NCBI RefSeq assembly: GCF_043290135.1
Contig: NW_027464588.1
Location: 4,353,501-4,417,500 of the forward strand
Length of the DNA: 64,000 bases
Origin: Rhipicephalus microplus
Taxonomy: Eukaryota > Arthropoda > Arachnida > Ixodida > Ixodidae
Direction: 5' to 3'
Shown piece after piece: positions 11,250-24,120 of this stretch (positions within the stretch are counted from its first letter, which is position 1; each line of letters opens with the position of its first letter). Below the pieces are notes generated by a model. That model saw nothing but the letters and a program-made list of their open reading frames with translations, searched no databases and was not told where the DNA came from. Position numbers and translations under genes: made by a program.

Positions 11250-11890
11250 CTAGAATGCCACCCCCACTGTTTGACGACTACAAAAACGTCTACCAGCCAC
11301 AAGAAGGCCTCGAGCTAGCAAAGTTGAATAATATCGTCATCATGCAAACCATCTTAAGGACCAGTGGTCTGTCACGGCAATATTTCGGTGAGAAAGTGTG
11401 TGTGCAAGTGCAACGCCAAAAAACAAACCTGCATTAAGCAAGCATGGCGCAATGGAAAGACGCGAAAAAAACTTGAAGGCATCACCAGCATACAACAAGG
11501 CGGCACTTTCTTCATCATAAACGGGAACAAGAGAACGCTGGATGACGTCTTTGGTGGTGTCATAAGCAAAATTCTGCCTGGCACGACAAAAACCGAACTC
11601 AAGGCCGGGCTTCGTGCAGCAGCTCAGTACGCGACTCTCCGCGCCCATATGCTTGGGCAATCGTCAGCAGCAGTGATCTTTTTCCAAGGACCGCATGTTC
11701 CTTATTACGTCCGTTTCTAGAATCTTGACTTTCGATGCAGACCATATCGAAAATCGGTGCAATATTGCAAGACCTGCAGCTACACGGGACACCATCGGGA
11801 TGTCTGCCTCCGACCACTTCAAGATTTCTGCCCTAAGTGTGGCAAGGCCATCAATCCATCAGACCATGCGTGAAAGCCCGCGTTAAAGAT
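11250..11890 (+). pseudogene. I-clade-like LINE ORF1 (gag-like) remnant
   Basis: Two frames give RPRMPPPLFDDYKNVYQP and SAAVIFFQGPHVPYYVRF; a third around 11745-11890 gives YCKTCSYTGHHRDVC and FCPKCGKAINPSDHAC, CCHC-type knuckles preceded by RPYRKSVQ. The order (VP.YVR, then YRK..., then C..C....GH....C) is the same as in the ORF1 at 17092-17529. Frameshifts separate the parts. Confidence 0.6.
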
Positions 11891-12860
11891 ATGTGGAGAG
11901 GGGCATTAAGCTGCAAGCAATGATTGAGAGAAAAGGCCTAAACCCAATTTGTCACCATTCCACATCTGACAGCAACGAATGGAGTGGATAAAAGCATGAG
12001 ACTGCTGCAATAGTCTAGGAAACGAAGACTTCTCGGACCTAGGAAGCCAAACGACCAGTTTGAGCAGCAGCGCTAGGGTAACTCCTACACAAGGTCGATC
12101 ACGGCCCATACTCCAATGAAGCTCACGATATCCATCCCGATCACGCTCACACTAGCATTCGCATAAAAAAGTGAGCTATGCTATTACAGCAAGTGGTTCG
12201 AGTAGCTATGGAACAACAAGCAAGTGCGTGTCTTCGTCACTTAACAATGAAGCCTTAAAGTTGCTTCAAGATAGAGAGCACAATCAACAAAGTGCATTAC
12301 GACATCAAGGCAGTCAACTAGAAAGTCAACAAGCCAATATCGACAAGCTGATCGACCAGAAACAACAAGACAGCATGAACAAGCTTCTTAAAAAATCTGA
12401 GGAGCAAAAGAACCTGGTATACAAGCTTCACCAGAAATCACTATGATCTAAATGTATGATAGACAACCGGGTGCCCTCCTTCCCCCATCAAATGTGGAAT
12501 CTAGTGTCCACACCTGATTCCAGGCCTACCATAGAAATTATTGTACAGGCAGCAATAGCGAACTTTTCCGTATGCATAAAAAACAAGATTACCATGTTTA
12601 ACGCCAAACTGGACGTGTTTGGAGGGCAGCTGAACAACTTCATAGCATAAGTGAAGAATACCTACGCCACCAAAGAGCACCTCGATACTTCACTAAGTGA
12701 TGTTCATCCTGACAGGAAGCGAGCAGAGCAAAAGGCTGAAGTGCTTCTTGTTCGGTTTCACCTAGCCAGGAGCACCAGAGGTGAACTGAACAAATTGAAG
12801 ATGGCAGTCCCTTAAAAGAAGGCAACAAACGCGCTCCTAACTCTCCGCATCTGGCAGTGC
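11891..12860 (+). other. LINE ORF1-ORF2 junction, low coding signal
   Basis: A Gln/Lys-rich, probably coiled-coil stretch (12171-12446, with repeated QQ and KLIDQKQQ) and a short frame at 12456-12650. These fit the C-terminal part of a LINE ORF1, but no named domain is recognisable. Confidence 0.35.
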
Positions 12861-13480
12861 TAATGTTGTTCCTACGATCCACGTTCTGCTACTTTGCAAG
12901 TATTTGTCAAGCAACACCCACCCGACCTTATAGAACTGCAAGAAATACACATAATGTGCGCCTACAAGGATACAACGCCCACGTCCAAACAAAGCCTATA
13001 GCAATAAATACAAGAAAGACACTCATGGTACCCTGTCAACACACTTATCAAGCACACCGTGATAGAAGTAATACCGGAAAGGAAACCGCAAAACAGACTG
13101 ATTGTTCCGAGCGTGCACAGCCCCTCAAAAGACCAACTGCTAGAATTTGATCTTCTGGTTCGAGAATTGAATAAATGCGCTAATGACTGTCACGTTGTTA
13201 TAATGGGACACTTTAACGCTTCCACACGGCTTGGTGCTACCATACCACAACAAAGAAAAGTGCCGAAGTACACGACACGACTCAGCAGCACAGACTGTCT
13301 TTGTGGAACGATCCATTGCTGACAATAGTAGGGAACGGTGTCTCCAGAGACACAAACCCCGATCTCACGTTCACGTTAAATGTGCGTTGAACTGAGCAGA
13401 TCTGTCTCCCAGAAACCCTGAGAAGCGACCACATCATCCAATCAGCTTTAGTTCACACTCGCAAGCCCAGGAGGATTGGC
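12860..13480 (+). pseudogene. I-clade-like LINE endonuclease remnant
   Basis: The frame near 12895 has PPDLIELQEIHI (PDii.LQEth, the catalytic Glu box). Further on come IVPSVHSPSK and VVIMGHFNAS (GDFNA with Asp changed to His), and downstream LRSDHIIQ (about 13421-13440), the SDH box. The motifs sit in different frames; the GDFN Asp to His change would itself be damaging. Confidence 0.6.
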
Positions 13481-14099
13481 ACGGCCCAAATAACAGAGTG
13501 GGGCTCATTCTGAGGTGCTCTAAAGGTTGAGACCACCATCGATGACGTAGACGATTGGGTGAGGAAGGTCCTCGACATTGCGGACCAACACATCAAAAGA
13601 ATACAGCTGAAAGAGGACGCACCAGCCGTTGACACGCAACTCCTTCATTTCTGGAAAGCAAAATCTCTTCGCAAAAGATGGAAGAGGCAGAAGCTAGATA
13701 AGAAACTCAATAAGAGAATTGCCCTGCTCACTGAACAAGCCAGGAATATGCAGAGAGGTTGCGAAGAAAGAACTGGTCTGCATTTGGCGACGCACTGCAG
13801 GAAATTTCAACCACAAAGAAAACGCGGCACATTCTGAGTTCTCTTCTCGACAACAGCCCTACAAGTACGGAGCAGCGACAAAATATTTCCAGGCTGATAC
13901 ACAACTATGTCGGATCAGAGGAGGACATCTTTCGAGAGCTCCAGAAGAAGCTGTCTGGAGACACACTCATAACCACGACGGCACACGACAAAGCCTACAA
14001 CGGAAAACCAGACTCCGAACTTGATGAACCATTTACGCTGACTGAACTAGGTGCAAAACTAGCTACACTCACTAAAACACCAGCCCAGGGAAGGATCGA

Positions 14100-14900
14100 A
14101 ATATGAACAAGCATCTCCGCAACCTTCCGCAGCAGGCCACCGATGCCCTACTCCAGTATGTCAATGCTTGCTCAGAGATTGGTAAGATACCGGCTACCTG
14201 GAAACATTCAGAGATTACCATGATACCGAAGCCCAACAAGAATCTCAGCGTCGAGAACCTGCGCCCAATTTCCCTTACCTCGTGTGTAGTGAAACTATTC
14301 GTGCACATGGTACAGTGTACAACAGCCTAAACCTGTACCTCGAAAACAAGGTATATTTTTGTACACAATGTTTGAATTCACGCAACACTTATCAACGCAA
14401 GACATCTTCCTTTTGCTCAAGGAAGACCTCATTGATCACCTGAACACCATAAGCAAATCTTCAATCGTAGGCATTGATATAATGGGAGCTTTCGACCACG
14501 TCAGCCACGACGCCATCCTCTGCATTCTTGAACATCTGGACTGCGGGCCTTGGTTATACAACTACATGAGAAATTTTCTCAAGCATCGCACGGCCACAGT
14601 GGGAATTCACAACCTGTGCAGCGACACTTTCTGACTACGCAACAGAGGTACTTCACAGGGTTCGGTCATTTCGCCATTGCTTTTCAAAGTCGCATTGATC
14701 AGGTTACCCAGCCTCTTCGATGCTATACAAGACCTGCGACAGGCCTTTTATACGGACGACGTTACTTTATGGACAAGAGCCTCAAATATCGGAATGCAAG
14801 AAATGCGCTTACAAGAAGCAGTAGATATCATCTAGAGGTACTTGAAAATGTGGTCTCGAATGTGCTCCCAAAAAGTCGGAACACCTCATTCTGAACTGTA
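14100..14900 (+). pseudogene. I-clade-like LINE reverse transcriptase remnant
   Basis: 14103-14330 encodes IPATWKHSEITMIPKPNK and NLRPISLTS (RT fingers and the RPISL box). 14359-14634 encodes IVGIDIMGAFDHVSH (normally LDI.gAFD.V, with the palm Asp residues kept), then LKHRTATV. The expected G(T/I)PQGS box appears as RGTSQGSVISP in another frame near 14640-14680 and a YTDDVTLW box near 14750-14775. Stops and shifts make it nonfunctional. Confidence 0.65.
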
Positions 14901-16470
14901 TAACGAGAGCGCGGCCTGTCGTCTACATTGAAACTGATACAAGCGCCACCCTCAACAGAAAGTCCATCAAGAAAGTGGAAGCATTACGAGTACTGAGGCT
15001 TCACATCCACAAAGATGGGTCAGGTGCGGATACACTCCCTCAATTACTGCGCACGCTATCTCAACACACGCATATCGTCAGGCGAATCACGAACCGTAGA
15101 AGCGGCCTTAAAGAGCAAGACACACTGCGCGTTCTGCAAGCACTCCTCGGTGGTAGAATAAGCTTTGGCACTCCCTGCCTCGCCCTGAATAACGCAGAGG
15201 TAGAGAAGCTGAACATCACAATTCGTAAGGCCACCACAACCGCTTTAGGGCTCCCATTTACGGCTTACCTGCGAAACGACTGAAAATGGGCGTGCACAGT
15301 ATCTGGCAGGAACCAGCGGAAGCCCACAAAGCAAGCCAGCTAGAACGACTAAAGCTCTCACCCACTGGAAGATCGGTGCTACAACGGCTGAACTATAGCA
15401 AAACCATTATAGGCGACACAGACGCGGACCGAAAAGAAGGCATTCCGCCAAACATCCGCGAAACTTTCTCTATTGCCCGAATCCCCCGCAATATGCAACC
15501 TACGCATCACAAGGAAAGAAGGCAGGCATGAGTGAATGCTCTACGACGAAATCGCAGAAGAGATCCGGACGCCAGATATACAAACGCAGTCAAGTATTCT
15601 GGTAGAGACGCCTACGCTTTGAGCATCGTTGATACCCTGGGCGTAAATCTCGCATCTGCCACAACAGTACACACCCCGAAGCCCAGAAACTGCAAAGGAG
15701 GCGGCAATGGCCCTAGCTACCAGATCGGGCTTGGATACAGTTGTGGTATTCACAGACTCTCAAGCAGCCATGCGAAACTACGGCAAAGGCCGTGTGTCTA
15801 CCCAAGCAATTCAGATATTGAAGCGCCGAAGCCATTCGATGCCATTCACCTGTGCGACACGGGTTCCTGGGCACGAAGGGCCGGAAGAAATAGAGGCGGC
15901 TCATGCCATGGCCCGTTATCACGCCTACTGGGCTACCCCTTCACGGTTTCTAGATGCCAGGACTGTGTCCGCAGAGGCTGAGTCTGTACCTAAGACTTAC
16001 TCTGCAAAATCGCACCACCATAGGCTGGCGCGCAAAGAGTATCCACTACCACTCTCGAAGCTCAACAAAGAGGACAGCGCCATACTAAGAAGACTGCAGA
16101 GCAACACGTACACACGAAGCATACTAATGCACTGATTGTACCCAACATTACATCACTATGTTTGACCCATTTTGCCGTACCTGGCACATTAGTCGACCTG
16201 ATCCTCGAGTGCCCATGTAATACAAATACAAATCTACCGCCTCCAGTGAACACCTGCGACGCCCGTAAAGAAAACGAACACCTTTTCGAAACGCGGGAGG
16301 CCAAGCTCGCTTTGGAGGACCTGGAGTAACAACGACGTCTCGTCGCCAGAACCAAGGAGGCAGCGAAGGCCAGAGGGCTCCTGGAATGAGGAGACCTTCC
16401 ACTTGAGGTGATTGCGGAACCTACACCGCTACACTGTTTCAAAAAATAATCGTTTATTCCTCTCCTAAAT
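14901..16470 (+). pseudogene. I-clade-like LINE RT thumb, RNase H and 3' end
   Basis: 14975-15283 matches the connecting region (LRVLRLHIHKDGSG, then IVRRITNRRSGLKE). 15707-16135 carries VVVFTDSQAAMRNYGKG (the RNase H Asp box) and RVPGHEGPEEIEAAHAMAR (normally VPGH.g..gNe.Ah..AR). The tail near 16262-16390 reads KENEHLFETREAKLALEDLE and AKARGLLE, which I recognise from tick I-type LINEs. The 3' UTR ends near 16470. Confidence 0.65.
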
Positions 16471-17091
16471 TCCTTTCAGGAGGAAGTTTGCGAAGAGTCC
16501 AGCGTGTTCACGTAAGCTCTCATGTTTTGTTACTTTCTTAGTATTTTGTCGTCGATGTTTACTTGTGCAGACCTCTTCCGCGAAGTTCTAAGAACCATGC
16601 GTATACCATTTTTTACCACAGTTTGTGATTTTTGATCACTTTACGAACATCATTGTACCTTCTTCAGGCCTAGACCTAGCTCATTAGGGCAACCCAGCCC
16701 GCCTCTGTGGCGGCTCGGCATGACTCATCTGTTAGCATGATGGAGTGTCCAGTAGAGAGAAAAAGTATTTTCCCAGAAGTCACTCAACAGCAGGAACGGC
16801 AAACTAGGGGTGCCAGAGGAGCTGGTACCAAATCGCGGGCAGCTCATGATAACGCAGCGGCAACGCTTTTGGAGTCCTGTAGCCAGCGCAAGAGTTGCAA
16901 AGCTGAAGTCGAAAATTATCAAGGCAAGTCGAATGCTGGTTCTTCCTAAAGACACCAATATCGTCAAGAGGTGGGCTTAATATCTCCCTAATCGGAGTGG
17001 TCACCATGGCTGACACTATACTTGCAGCCGCAGGTATAAGCAAGGAAAGCTCTCGCAAGACACGCTGTACCCACACCTACAGCAAAACAAC

Positions 17092-17600
17092 ATGTTCGCC
17101 AGCACTCCTAGACGGCAAATTGCCAAAAAATATACCATCATTAGGCAAATCTGTATTTCGGCGAAGATTTGCGGACTCTGCGCATACGAGACTGCCCTGC
17201 GCTCGACGTGTGAGGAGGTCATACGTGGCATACTGCTGCAAATCGACCCCACGATGCTCGATGGCAGAATTGTTAACAAAAGCAATTCTCTCGTGCTGGA
17301 AGCAAAGAGAATAGCTCAGAGTGAGGCTGTAATCATTGCCTTTGACGTACACCGGGTACCAAATTTTGTCCGGTACAAAACGCTTCTGATGAAATGTTCC
17401 CTATATCGAAAGCAAGTTGACGTATGTCACGCATGCGGAATACTCGAGCATAGTGCCGATGTCTGTTCAACACCAAGGGGCATCGTCTGTCGGAGATGCG
17501 GCTTTCCGAATCCCGATAAGCCAAATTAGTGCATCCCAAAACAAAAGTTCTGTGGCGGTTCGCACCCTACTGCCGGTAAAGATTGCGCACAAAGATACAA
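17092..17600 (+). pseudogene. I-clade-like LINE ORF1 (gag) with zinc knuckles
   Basis: A 145-codon open frame contains ...VIIAFDVHRVPNFVRY, YRKQVDVC, then CHACGILEHSADVC and CRRCGFPNP, two CCHC-type knuckles; a third set (FCGG.H.T..KDCAQRYK) follows after TAG 17527 near 17550-17600. The spacing is characteristic of I/R1-type gag proteins. The upstream part (16707-16949) is a low-complexity frame. Confidence 0.7.
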
Positions 17601-17837
17601 GACTACATAGATCATTCGTCGACGATGCTTTGAGCGTGTCAGAAGGCATGAGGAGCGGTATCCCTCATCGATCATTCTATCTTCTGATGCGCAGGACCTA
17701 TCTAGATCATGACCTAGGGAAAAAAGACTGTCACGCTTGGGAAGTCGCTCCATGAGGCGATAGGCCCCACAAGCTGCTCTTCCTCAAGGTCACTACCCAC
17801 ATCACCTTCTCCAGCAAGCTTTCAATTCAGCGGCCAC

Positions 17838-18560
17838 TTGTCATCTCACACCTGGAACCGATCGTCTAGCAGAGCGAGACCCAAGACACCCTCCTGTGGT
17901 AAAGCCAAATCTTTTCTAACGTGGGCCGAGAGGGCCCGTGGCACCCAAGCTCAGGCGTCTAACTCCCAAGACTCGCACGACTTGCCTCTCACGAACGAGC
18001 TCGAAGATGTTGTGTGCGCTAATGATATCCTTTGGAAAGAAAAAGTTTAGTTCAAGCTGGAAACTAGCAGGGTAGCTACAGAGATATCCGAAATACGAAA
18101 ACCAGCATTCATACTGTCTGCTCCTCAAGCCACCACAAGTTCATCGGCCAAGGCACACAGTGGAACCTACCCCCAAGCTGGGTGCACTGAAGCGTCGCGC
18201 CCTAGATAGCTCGAGGGAATACGAGACTATGAAACTTTTATCCGAGCTCAAGAAGTCTATCTCCCACACCCTGACAGGCCTCTGTCAAGTACAAGAATCG
18301 ATCATGCATCCCCAACCGGGTATGGTCGCCCTAAGTGAGAAAATATCTAGGCTGGAGGGAACTGACCCTGGATTGTTGCCAAGCACACCTACAGCAGAAG
18401 TGCAAATTATGCACAGTGTTATTTTCCCACCAACACTGACGGAGAGTTCCATCCTGCAGGCATCCCTCTCGAAACCGATACACAAGGCCGAACATGTATA
18501 ACTCAACTTTTGTCATAAGAAGTGAGCAGGGTTGGTCAGCAAACAGGCCACCCAGTGACA
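17838..18560 (+). other. LINE ORF1 C-terminal remnant
   Basis: Frames at 17838-18050 (Ser/Arg/Pro-rich) and 18160-18501 (residues such as LKRRALDSSREYETMKLLSE and a heptad-like Leu pattern) fit the linker and coiled-coil tail of a gag-like ORF1. No named domain. Confidence 0.35.
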
Positions 18561-18579
18561 ATACTTAAAAGCATAAAGG

Positions 18580-19250
18580 ACAAACCCCAAGTCATCGTCT
18601 AGCAAGAAAGGATTGCGTCATCACCCATCAAGCTTCCCGGTTTTCTAACTCTGGTTTTCCCTGAGGAGGGAAGGGGTGTCACCACTCTGATCAGTAAAAG
18701 GTTCACGTGTATTAAGCGAGACTTCGCAACCGCGGACATTGGGTAGAGTAGGTCCCGACCCCCTTAAGGTGTGCTCACAAAGGAACGCTATCTTCATAAT
18801 AAATGTATCCTGCAGACCCAGAGCACACAGAGCCAGGACTGGTGGCTTCCTCAAAAAGGGCTGTGCACGTTTCCGGCTGTCAGCCTCTCATCGTCAAGAG
18901 GCTTCAAAACCTAGCATCAGGCATGGGGCTACCTCACCAATACTAGGAAGGGCAGAGACATATGGCATACGGCAACGGAGGAAGATCTTACTCTGATAAC
19001 CAATACAAATTTTCCGACCAGGAGAGGGAACTTGGTATGCCAAGATACCTCTTCGGATCTCATCTTTGTCAAGAACCTGGGAATTGTCCATCCAGTAGAC
19101 AAACTCCGCTATGGACTTCAGTAGTGATCATTGCATCATCGATGTGGTCAATGCGGGTGCCTGTAACAAGACGAAAGCCTTCAAGTTCTAAAACTTGGGC
19201 TTGTCTAAAGTCCCAGTTTCAACCGCTCCAAGCGCACCCTCACCTCGGCT
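18580..19250 (+). pseudogene. I-clade-like LINE endonuclease remnant
   Basis: Short matches in changing frames: KPQVIV (start of the Glu box, Glu codon lost to a stop), IKLPGF, and near 19055-19170 ISSLSRTWELSIQ followed by SSDHCIIDVVNAG, the SDHC box ending an APE domain. Much of the middle, including a GDFN box, is not recognisable. Confidence 0.5.
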
Positions 19251-19639
19251 GTGGACTTAGAACTTTGATGTTACAGGTGATGTGACTAGCGAAACCAAAA
19301 AAATTACACTGATATGTGGGTGAACAGAATGAACAGTAGGCTTGCGCATCTTGTCGAAATAAACAGGCACTGCTCGCAAGATGGATGATTTCGCGTCCTA
19401 ACCAACACGCAAGAAAATATCCGACATCAACAAAACAGTAGAGGCTCACAGCAAGGTCCAATGCAAGCAGCATTAGGATAAGCTTTCTGACTCTATGGAG
19501 GGTCAACTCAAAACCAATAAAACCTGGAGACTCCTGTAGCACCTACTTCATGATGGCAACACTAAACCTAATCAGCATAGAGCGTTGCGGAAAGCTGTTC
19601 ATTTAGCCACCAACTCGCCCCTAGACAAGGCGATAACGA

Positions 19640-20500
19640 AACAGCTCATAAACAAGTATTGACCACCGTGGACGATCCGGTTCGCCCTCACTTTCCAGAC
19701 TATGACGGGCGCAATGTGCCATTGATGGACGAGGACTTCACGGGGGCCGAGGTCAAACAGATTCTCGCATCCATCAACAGGAGTTCTGCCCCTGCACCCG
19801 ACGCCATAACCAACAATATGCTCAAGCGTCTCGACGATGACTCCTTCGAAATTTTTACTGACAAAATCAACGAGATCTGGTGCAGTGGGCTCATTCCTGA
19901 GAGCTGGAAAACTGCCTGTTTAGGACTGATTCCAAGCCAGGTAAAGCGCCAAGCATCGAGAACCTCAGGCCAATGTCACTGACGTCGTTAGTCAGGAAGG
20001 TGGCTGAGCACGTCATGCACAACCGCCTCACTAAACACCTATATATGATCGGCTTTTGGTTGCGGCTTTCGGCTTAGGACACGATGGCGCTGATTAAGCA
20101 CCAGGCCATTGACTCGGGTTCTGCTGACACTAAGGCGATTCCCGGCTAGGACTTAGAAAAAGCTTTTCACAACTAATGGCTTTCTTTCGGAAAATAGTAC
20201 GTCACAAAACGGTAGTACAGTTTTGTGTGCTCCTTTCTCACCTCGTGGTCCACAAGACTCAAATAATAAGTTTTTTGAAACGAAATTTTTTCTGAGGCCT
20301 AAATGACATCACAAAGGGTGCTGATTTCCTCGACACTTTTCATTGATTTCATGATCCTCCTGTCGCTAGCCTCAAACAAGATGCCATGCATTAACCACAT
20401 CACCTGTGCCGACGACATCACTTTTGTGCCACAGTAAATGTAAGGGTCAGATCTAGAGTTCTTTGCAAAAGGCCATCAATGTGTTTGAGCACTATTTCAT
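19640..20500 (+). pseudogene. I-clade-like LINE reverse transcriptase remnant
   Basis: 19659-19982 encodes FTGAEVKQILASINRSSAP.PD and IPESWKTACLGLIP (finger motifs); NLRPMSLTSLV follows in the next frame near 19965-19995. DLEKAFHN (catalytic box, FD lost) lies near 20151-20174, and HITCADDITFVPQ (YADD-like, as CADD) near 20395-20435. Frameshifts and stops throughout. Confidence 0.6.
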
Positions 20501-21935
20501 CCCTGCCGGCCTTCGCGGTTCACCCGCTAAGTCCGAGCTTTTACTCTATAAGATGAGGCCCAAAGATGGTTGTCACCGGTCCTGGAAGCCATCAACGGAG
20601 AGCCAAATCAGGTTATTCACGGGTAACGGCTCTCCATGCAGTTCTGTACGTGGACACTATCAGAGTCTTCAGAATGTTTATCGATTTGATGGAGTCAATG
20701 GAGCCGCCACCAAACGCATTTGTCCTAAGACCAAGAGGGCCCTCAGGCTGATAAGAAGTGTGAACAGCCACCGCGGAATAAGGAAGGACACTCTGATCCA
20801 AATTGTCCTCGCATTCGCGCAATGTCACGTTGCTTATACGCAGCTATGTACAACTAGCTTGTGTGGAAGCGCAAAAAAAATCAATGCTCTAATCAGAAAA
20901 GATTTCAAACTAGCCCTTGGTATTCCCGTTCGAACGCACACGGAATACCTCCTCAAGCCTGGAATTCTAAACACATTCGAAAAAACTGGCCAGGCCCAAG
21001 AGCTTTCACAGTTTTTGTCGAACTATCCAGCACCCGAGCAAATATTGTCATATCTACATGCTGGGACGCAACCCAATGGTCATCGGTTTTGATGCTGTGA
21101 AGCTGTCCAACGAAGTAAGGTCCAAGGTATTCATACAGTGGATGACATGCAATGTGCAGCCAACCTACAACGCACAGAGAAGACGAGCAAGGAGTAAAGC
21201 TCTGCTCACCAGTGCCCACCTGGACAAGGAACTAGCCTGCTTCGTAGATACCGCTTCTTAAGCTCAAAAAGAAGTGCTATGGTCAGTGCTTGTTGCCCGT
21301 GTTTCAAAGTATTCAGCTGCGCTACCATCCGCACTTCTAGGTCCAACATATCAGCGGAGGTTGCCATTGCTCTAGCATTGACGGACGGTATACATGACCC
21401 AGTTTATTGAGATTTCAAGTGTACTATTACGGCATTTAATAGGGTATGGTGGCTGCCCAGGTCCTACAGATCCCTAAAAAAGCCAAAGACCTCAATAACC
21501 ACTCATTGGTCTAGTTTCGTGCACAACTTGACCATTTGAGGCAGCCTCAATCAATCCGAATGAGGAGGCACATTCGGCTGCAGGAGGATTGGTTGACTGT
21601 GTCCCGAGTAACATGTCATCTCCTTTGTGATCCGAGCCCCTCTGCACGTACGAAATATGCTAGCACCAATATATCTCACAAAAAGTGCGGCCTATGCCAT
21701 AATCTTCGCTATGCAGGGCCCAATCTGTTACGCTCAGACTGCTCCAAACAAGAACCTGCCCGAGCCTTGCGGCACTGCACACAATAAACCCCGATTGGTT
21801 TTCCAGGCCGGTTTGCCCCTTGTGTGGTGTTTATGCTGATTTTGAGCATGTCCTAAGATGCTCTGCTTTTGGGGGTTCTCCTTTCCAACAACAGAAGAGA
21901 GATTCAAGTTTTGCCGCCTTTATCAAAGTGGAATC
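20463..21935 (+). pseudogene. I-clade-like LINE thumb/connector and C-terminal zinc motif
   Basis: 20463-21092 is a 209-codon frame reading LQKAINVFEHYF.PAGL..SPAKSELLLY (post-YADD region) and HRGIRKDTLIQIVLAFAQCH. Near 21810-21870 CPLCGVYADFEHVLRC forms a C..C....H....C terminal finger. An RNase H is not evident between them, so it may be lost. Confidence 0.6.
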
Positions 21936-21949
21936 ATGTAGAAATAGTA

Positions 21950-22440
21950 GCTGAGAGTTGTGGGTGAGGCATCCGTTAGTCCATCCGTTCCTTCTTGCTT
22001 CCGTCTATCCACCATTTGCTATGTGTTCATCCGTGCGTTCATCCGTCCGTGCCTATGTCTGTGGTCCGGCCGTCTTTCCGTGCATCCATCTGTGCGTTCA
22101 TTCGTCCATCCGTTCGTGTACCTCTCTGTCTCTCCACCCGTCCATCTAGTAAACACTCTAAGTACCAAAATCTCAATCTTTTCATCATACATTCATCATA
22201 TAGACAAGCCGACATCCAGACCACTCTCCAAATAATAAACGAGAGGGGGCACAGCCGGACTAGAGAAGTGACACGCCTACCCTTTCTTATAACCTGCGCT
22301 TCGTGTCTAGTTCCAACCTTTCGCCGCCGCTAGTTTATGGAACGGCGGCCCCTCGCTAAACCTTGCTATAACCAAGGAGCTCACGGCCAGTGAGTTTAAC
22401 GTGGTAACCTTTTCTGGTCACAGAGTGCACCAATTGCATC
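21950..22440 (+). repeat. Dispersed repeat with (CCGT/CCAT)n tract, copy 3
   Basis: GTGGGTGAGGCATCCGTTAGTCC, a degenerate CCGTCC tract to about 22145, CTAAGTACCAAAATCTC, CATCATATAGACAAGCC and ACGGCCAGTGAGTTTAACGTGG correspond in order to copies 1 and 2. It runs directly into the CATG-rich repeat lead at 22450. Noncoding. Confidence 0.65.
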
Positions 22441-22449
22441 CTCCTGATA

Positions 22450-22501
22450 CCAGTTTATTAAATGTGAAGCCTCTCTTAGCGAACTTCGGCGACTTTCAGG
22501 G

Positions 22502-22563
<62 letters not shown>

Positions 22564-24120
22564 GCCACCCATGATTTTGAGCTCTCCAGGCCGTTTCAAT
22601 AACGGTATTGATACCGAACTTGGTATGGCATAACATGACTGTATGAAGAACATATTTGACTAGTCATAACGTGAAAATCTTGGCATGTATGTTATGAATG
22701 TTGTGAATTACATTTCATGGTCCTCCAGCTCTAGTGATGGTTTCGTTGACATGGCATGTTGCAAAACTGGTATGGTATGGCATGGTTGCAAGGCAAACCG
22801 AAATGACAGTCCCTAACCTGAAAATCATGACATGCATGTCATGTAAAAGCATAACTACATGTCACGCTCATGATGCGCTCGCGGCCGTTTTGCTAGCTTC
22901 ACATATACAAAATTTGATATTATAGTACCTAAAAGAATGACCAAGGTATGTGACTGGTGCAAACATGAGAATCATGAAATAAGTGTCATTTAACAACATG
23001 ACTACATGCCCTGCTCATGAAGCGCTGGCGGCTGTTTCGTTAGCTTTACTTCTACGAAAATTTATACTACGGAACATGAATTAATAACAGAGGTGCGATA
23101 CTGGTGCAAACATGATAAACATCAGATGCGTGCCATGTTACAGCTTCACTACGTGCTACGCTGATAATGCGCTTCCGGCCGTTTCGCTAGCTTCACAAGT
23201 ACCAAACTCGGCATTACGCAACCCGAATGGACGACATAGGTAAATGACACATCCATACATGTATATCATGGGATGCGTGTAATGTAACAACGCGACTACA
23301 TGCCACGCTGCTGATGAGCTTGCGGCCGTTTCGCTAGTTTCACATATACCAACTTCGCTATTACGTGATGTCAATGGATGACGAAGGTATGTGACTGGTG
23401 CAAACATGATAATCATGAGATGCATATTATGTGAAAATATGGCTACATGCCACAGTCAAGGCACCAACACATTTAGACGTGATGCGCTGCGCGTGCTCGC
23501 CGGAGTTCATTTCGTCGCGTCACGCCGGCATTGCCACGCCAGCCGCTGGTCCCTCAATATACTCGCCGGCACGCGCTGAGTCGCTTTGACGCATGCGCAT
23601 TTCAGCACGTCCAGCGTCCCTCTGTCACAAAAAGAGGGACACAAAATGTTGTCTGGGTAACGCATCGGCGCGAAGTGCAGCATGTTGCATTTCGCTTCGG
23701 TGGCCGCCGGGTCACGCCAACGGATGCTGGTCGCGCCTGGCGTCAGACTACAGAGTGCTCGCGTTTTGCTAACGTAGCGTCGCTGTGCCCAGTGTGCGCG
23801 CGCGTCAACGCTACATTGGACTGTATAGTGCCTTTCATGATGCACTCGCGGTCGTTTTGCTAGCTCTACATATAGCAAGTTTGGTGTTACGTTACGTCAA
23901 TTGATGACGAAATATACGACTGGCGCAATGCATGATAATCCTGACACGCGTGTCATGTAAAAACACGACAGCATACCACGCTCACAGCGTACCCGCGGCT
24001 GTTTTACTAGCTCCACATATACTAAATTAGGTATCACGTGACGGGAATAGATTCCAAAGGTGAACGAAACATCCAAGCATGATAATGATGACATGGAAGT
24101 CATGTACAGAATCATTTACC
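22450..24120 (+). repeat. CATG-rich satellite-like array, copy 1
   Basis: After TTTATTAAATGTGAAGC, TTAGCGAACTTCGGCGA and a TATC tract come repeated degenerate units of about 150-170 bp. Each has CATGATAATCATGA-like text, ACATGACTACATGCCACGC, TCATGATGCGCTCGCGGCC, GTTTCGCTAGCTTCACATA, TACCAAACTTGGTATTACGT and ATGACGAAGGTATGTGACTG. A 370-bp non-unit insert (23470-23830, GTCTGGGTAACGCATCGGC and CTCGCGTTTTGCTAACGTA) is shared with the array at 38950-40680, so the whole composite is one family. Noncoding. Confidence 0.75.
22502..22562. repeat. (TATC)n microsatellite
   Basis: About 15 perfect TATC units at the start of the CATG-rich array. Confidence 0.95.

Larger units (their letters stand above)
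11017..16470 (+). mobile_element. Decayed I-clade-like LINE (first copy)
   Basis: Recognisable in order: gag-like ORF1 with zinc knuckle (to about 11890), endonuclease (12860-13480), RT (14100-14720), RNase H (15690-15960) and a C-terminal tail. An RNase H after the RT is a mark of I/R1-type LINEs. It shares its gag layout with the next LINE at 16680. Frames are broken throughout. Confidence 0.7.
16680..21935 (+). mobile_element. Decayed I-clade-like LINE (second copy)
   Basis: Same orientation and family style as the preceding LINE: gag with three knuckles (17092-17560), endonuclease motifs (18590-19180), RT (19640-20500), connector (20700-21090) and a terminal zinc-binding motif (about 21810-21870). 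About 200 bp separate the two copies. All frames are broken. Confidence 0.7.
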